Source of the DNA: Chitinophaga dinghuensis
Lineage (GTDB): Bacteria > Bacteroidota > Bacteroidia > Chitinophagales > Chitinophagaceae
Assembly (NCBI RefSeq): GCF_003259435.1
Contig: NZ_QLMA01000001.1
Coordinates: 124,001-188,000, forward strand
Length of the DNA: 64,000 nt
Reading direction: 5' to 3'
In this document: in pieces, positions 62,932-64,000 of the stretch
How positions within the stretch are numbered: the stretch's first letter is position 1
Layout: each line of letters starts with the position of its first letter
Made by a program: the position numbers and the translations under genes
Notes under the pieces: generated by a model
What the model was told of the DNA's origin: nothing
Databases searched by the model: none
Seen by the model: only the letters and a program-made list of their open reading frames with translations

Positions 62932-63891
62932 ATGCAACCTTCAGTAAAAATCTTCTCAGGCAACAGTAATCCGGCATTGGCAGAGAAAATCGCCAAGCGA
63001 TACGGAAACGGACTTAATGGCCTTGGTAAAGTAAAAATCCAGAAATTCAGTGACGGCGAATTTCAGCCTGTTTTCCTGGAAAGTATTCGCGGTGACTATG
63101 TTTTCCTGATTCAGGGAACAAATGCTCCTTCTGACAATCTGATGGAGCTGCTGTTGATGATTGACGCGGCTAAGCGTGCATCTGCAGGGTACATTACCGC
63201 GGTAATTCCATATTTCGGCTTCGCCCGTCAGGACAGAAAAGACAAGCCACGCGTGGCTATTGGTTCCAAACTGGTAGCAAATCTGCTGACTTCGGCAGGC
63301 GCTAACAGGGTGATTACCATGGATTTACATGCTCCTCAGATCCAGGGATTCTTCGATATTCCTGTGGATCACCTGGATAGTTCTGCGATTTTTATCCCTT
63401 ACATTGAGCAATTAAAGCTGGAAAATCTTACCTTTGCGTCCCCTGACGTAGGTAGCACCAGTCGTGTACGCGAAATAGCCTCCTATTTCGGCGCCGAAAT
63501 GGTGATATGTGATAAACACCGTAAACGTGCCAATGAGATTGCCTCTATGGTCGTGATCGGAGATGTGAAAGACAGGGACATTGTGCTCATTGACGATATC
63601 TGCGATACTGCCGGCACCCTTTCAAAAGCCGCTAACCTCCTGAAGGAGAAAGGCGCCAGAAGTGTTCGTGCTTTCTGTACTCACCCGGTATTCAGCGGGA
63701 AAGCGTACGAAAACATTGAAAATTCTGTGCTGGAAGAAATGGTAGTATGCGATACCATTCCATTGACACAGCAAAGCCCTAAGATCAAAGTGATCTCTGT
63801 GGCAGAACTTTTTGCTGTGGCTATCCGCAATATGCACGAGAATAAATCTATCACCAGCCTGTTTATTCACAGCCAGCGCAGAGGTGATTGA
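62932..63891 (+). CDS. prs: Ribose-phosphate pyrophosphokinase
   Basis: 319 residues, standard length. KIFSGNSNPALAEKIAKRYG, IPYFGFARQDRKDKPRVAIG (the flexible ATP loop), VITMDLHAPQIQGFFDIPVD, CDKHRKRANE, and the PRPP loop DIVLIDDICDTAGTLSKAAN. It makes PRPP from ribose-5-phosphate for nucleotide, His and Trp synthesis. The gene for ribosomal protein L25 follows at 45 bases, a common arrangement. Confidence 0.97.
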   Translation: MQPSVKIFSGNSNPALAEKIAKRYGNGLNGLGKVKIQKFSDGEFQPVFLESIRGDYVFLIQGTNAPSDNLMELLLMIDAAKRASAGYITAVIPYFGFARQDRKDKPRVAIGSKLVANLLTSAGANRVITMDLHAPQIQGFFDIPVDHLDSSAIFIPYIEQLKLENLTFASPDVGSTSRVREIASYFGAEMVICDKHRKRANEIASMVVIGDVKDRDIVLIDDICDTAGTLSKAANLLKEKGARSVRAFCTHPVFSGKAYENIENSVLEEMVVCDTIPLTQQSPKIKVISVAELFAVAIRNMHENKSITSLFIHSQRRGD

Positions 63892-63936
63892 TAATTGAAC
63901 CAGGATTTTTTATTCATTATATAAATTGTTTAAACA

Positions 63937-64000
63937 ATGAGAACAATAACCATCGAAGGACAACTCAGGAGCGAATTCGGTAAAAAAGCCACCCGCGCGA
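63937..64000 (+). CDS. rplY: Ribosomal protein L25/general stress protein Ctc, start only
   Basis: The first 21 codons (MRTITIEGQLRSEFGKKATR, then A) match the N-terminus of bacterial L25 (TL5/Ctc), where ITIEG-LR-x-GKKATR is typical. It binds 5S rRNA. The gene runs off the right edge; only the start is visible. It is probably cotranscribed with prs. Confidence 0.85.
   Translation, partial: MRTITIEGQLRSEFGKKATRA

Overview
The window is a piece of a Bacteroidota chromosome, most likely from the Chitinophaga/Chitinophagaceae group (inference). Support comes from many Bacteroidota-type -7 promoter boxes (TAnnTTTG), the near absence of Shine-Dalgarno sites, a FecR/DUF4974-type anti-sigma factor, large sets of secreted glycoside hydrolases, an HSDR_N_2-type nuclease-fold protein, MacB/FtsX-type permeases, and the gene order prs then rplY. 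No rRNA, tRNA, CRISPR array, insertion sequence or prophage was seen.

Region by region: (1) 1-3078, minus strand: three secreted, surface-type proteins; the last one is cut by the window edge and has no ATG or GTG start. (2) 3286-4343, minus: a universal stress protein and a TetR regulator, with two near-identical palindromes that are probably its operators. (3) 4433-4905, minus: no clear protein gene, but two promoter/terminator-delimited intervals that may be small RNAs or micropeptide genes. (4) 5057-10396, plus: GH29 fucosidase, an unassigned glycosidase, and a second GH29. (5) 10397-11938: an AT-rich gap, an orphan LuxR-type regulator with a damaged receiver domain, and a LacI-type palindrome. 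(6) 11939-21824, plus: GH2, GH95, a third GH29, a clan GH-D alpha-galactosidase-like enzyme and an alginate-lyase-fold enzyme, closed by a very strong terminator. (7) 21974-27833: a small unknown protein, a sigma-like/TM/TPR fusion facing a FecR gene, a phosphatase-superfamily enzyme and another GH2. (8) 28044-31226, minus: mannonate dehydratase, glycerate 2-kinase and a Spy-like periplasmic protein. (9) 31431-35805, plus: a tandem amidohydrolase and a shorter partner lacking active-site residues. (10) 35882-41005: a FtsX/MacB permease, TyrRS and a lipoprotein. (11) 41055-46981, minus: a six-gene nucleotide-sugar operon (WbpE-like aminotransferase, Ugd, UXS, RfbB, RfbC, RfbD). (12) 47095-64000: mostly housekeeping genes: waaA, a Bacteroidota-conserved unknown, tdk, a GtrA protein, a biotin carboxylase, ccmB-ccmC-ccmD, glutamate dehydrogenase, an HSDR_N_2 protein, AMP nucleosidase, a fused oligopeptide ABC ATPase, queA, ispD, a lipoprotein, a Gfo/Idh/MocA oxidoreductase, radC, prs and the start of rplY.

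How the genes fit together: regions 4 to 8 look like a periplasmic and surface saccharide-degrading locus with a strong bias to alpha-L-fucose (three GH29 and one GH95), plus alpha- and beta-galactose-type linkages and a uronic-acid-cleaving lyase-fold enzyme. Cytoplasmic uronate catabolism (UxuA) follows. No SusC/SusD pair lies in the window, so uptake must be encoded elsewhere. The nucleotide-sugar operon would supply UDP-GlcA, UDP-xylose, dTDP-rhamnose and an aminosugar for cell-surface polysaccharide, next to the lipid A/Kdo gene waaA.
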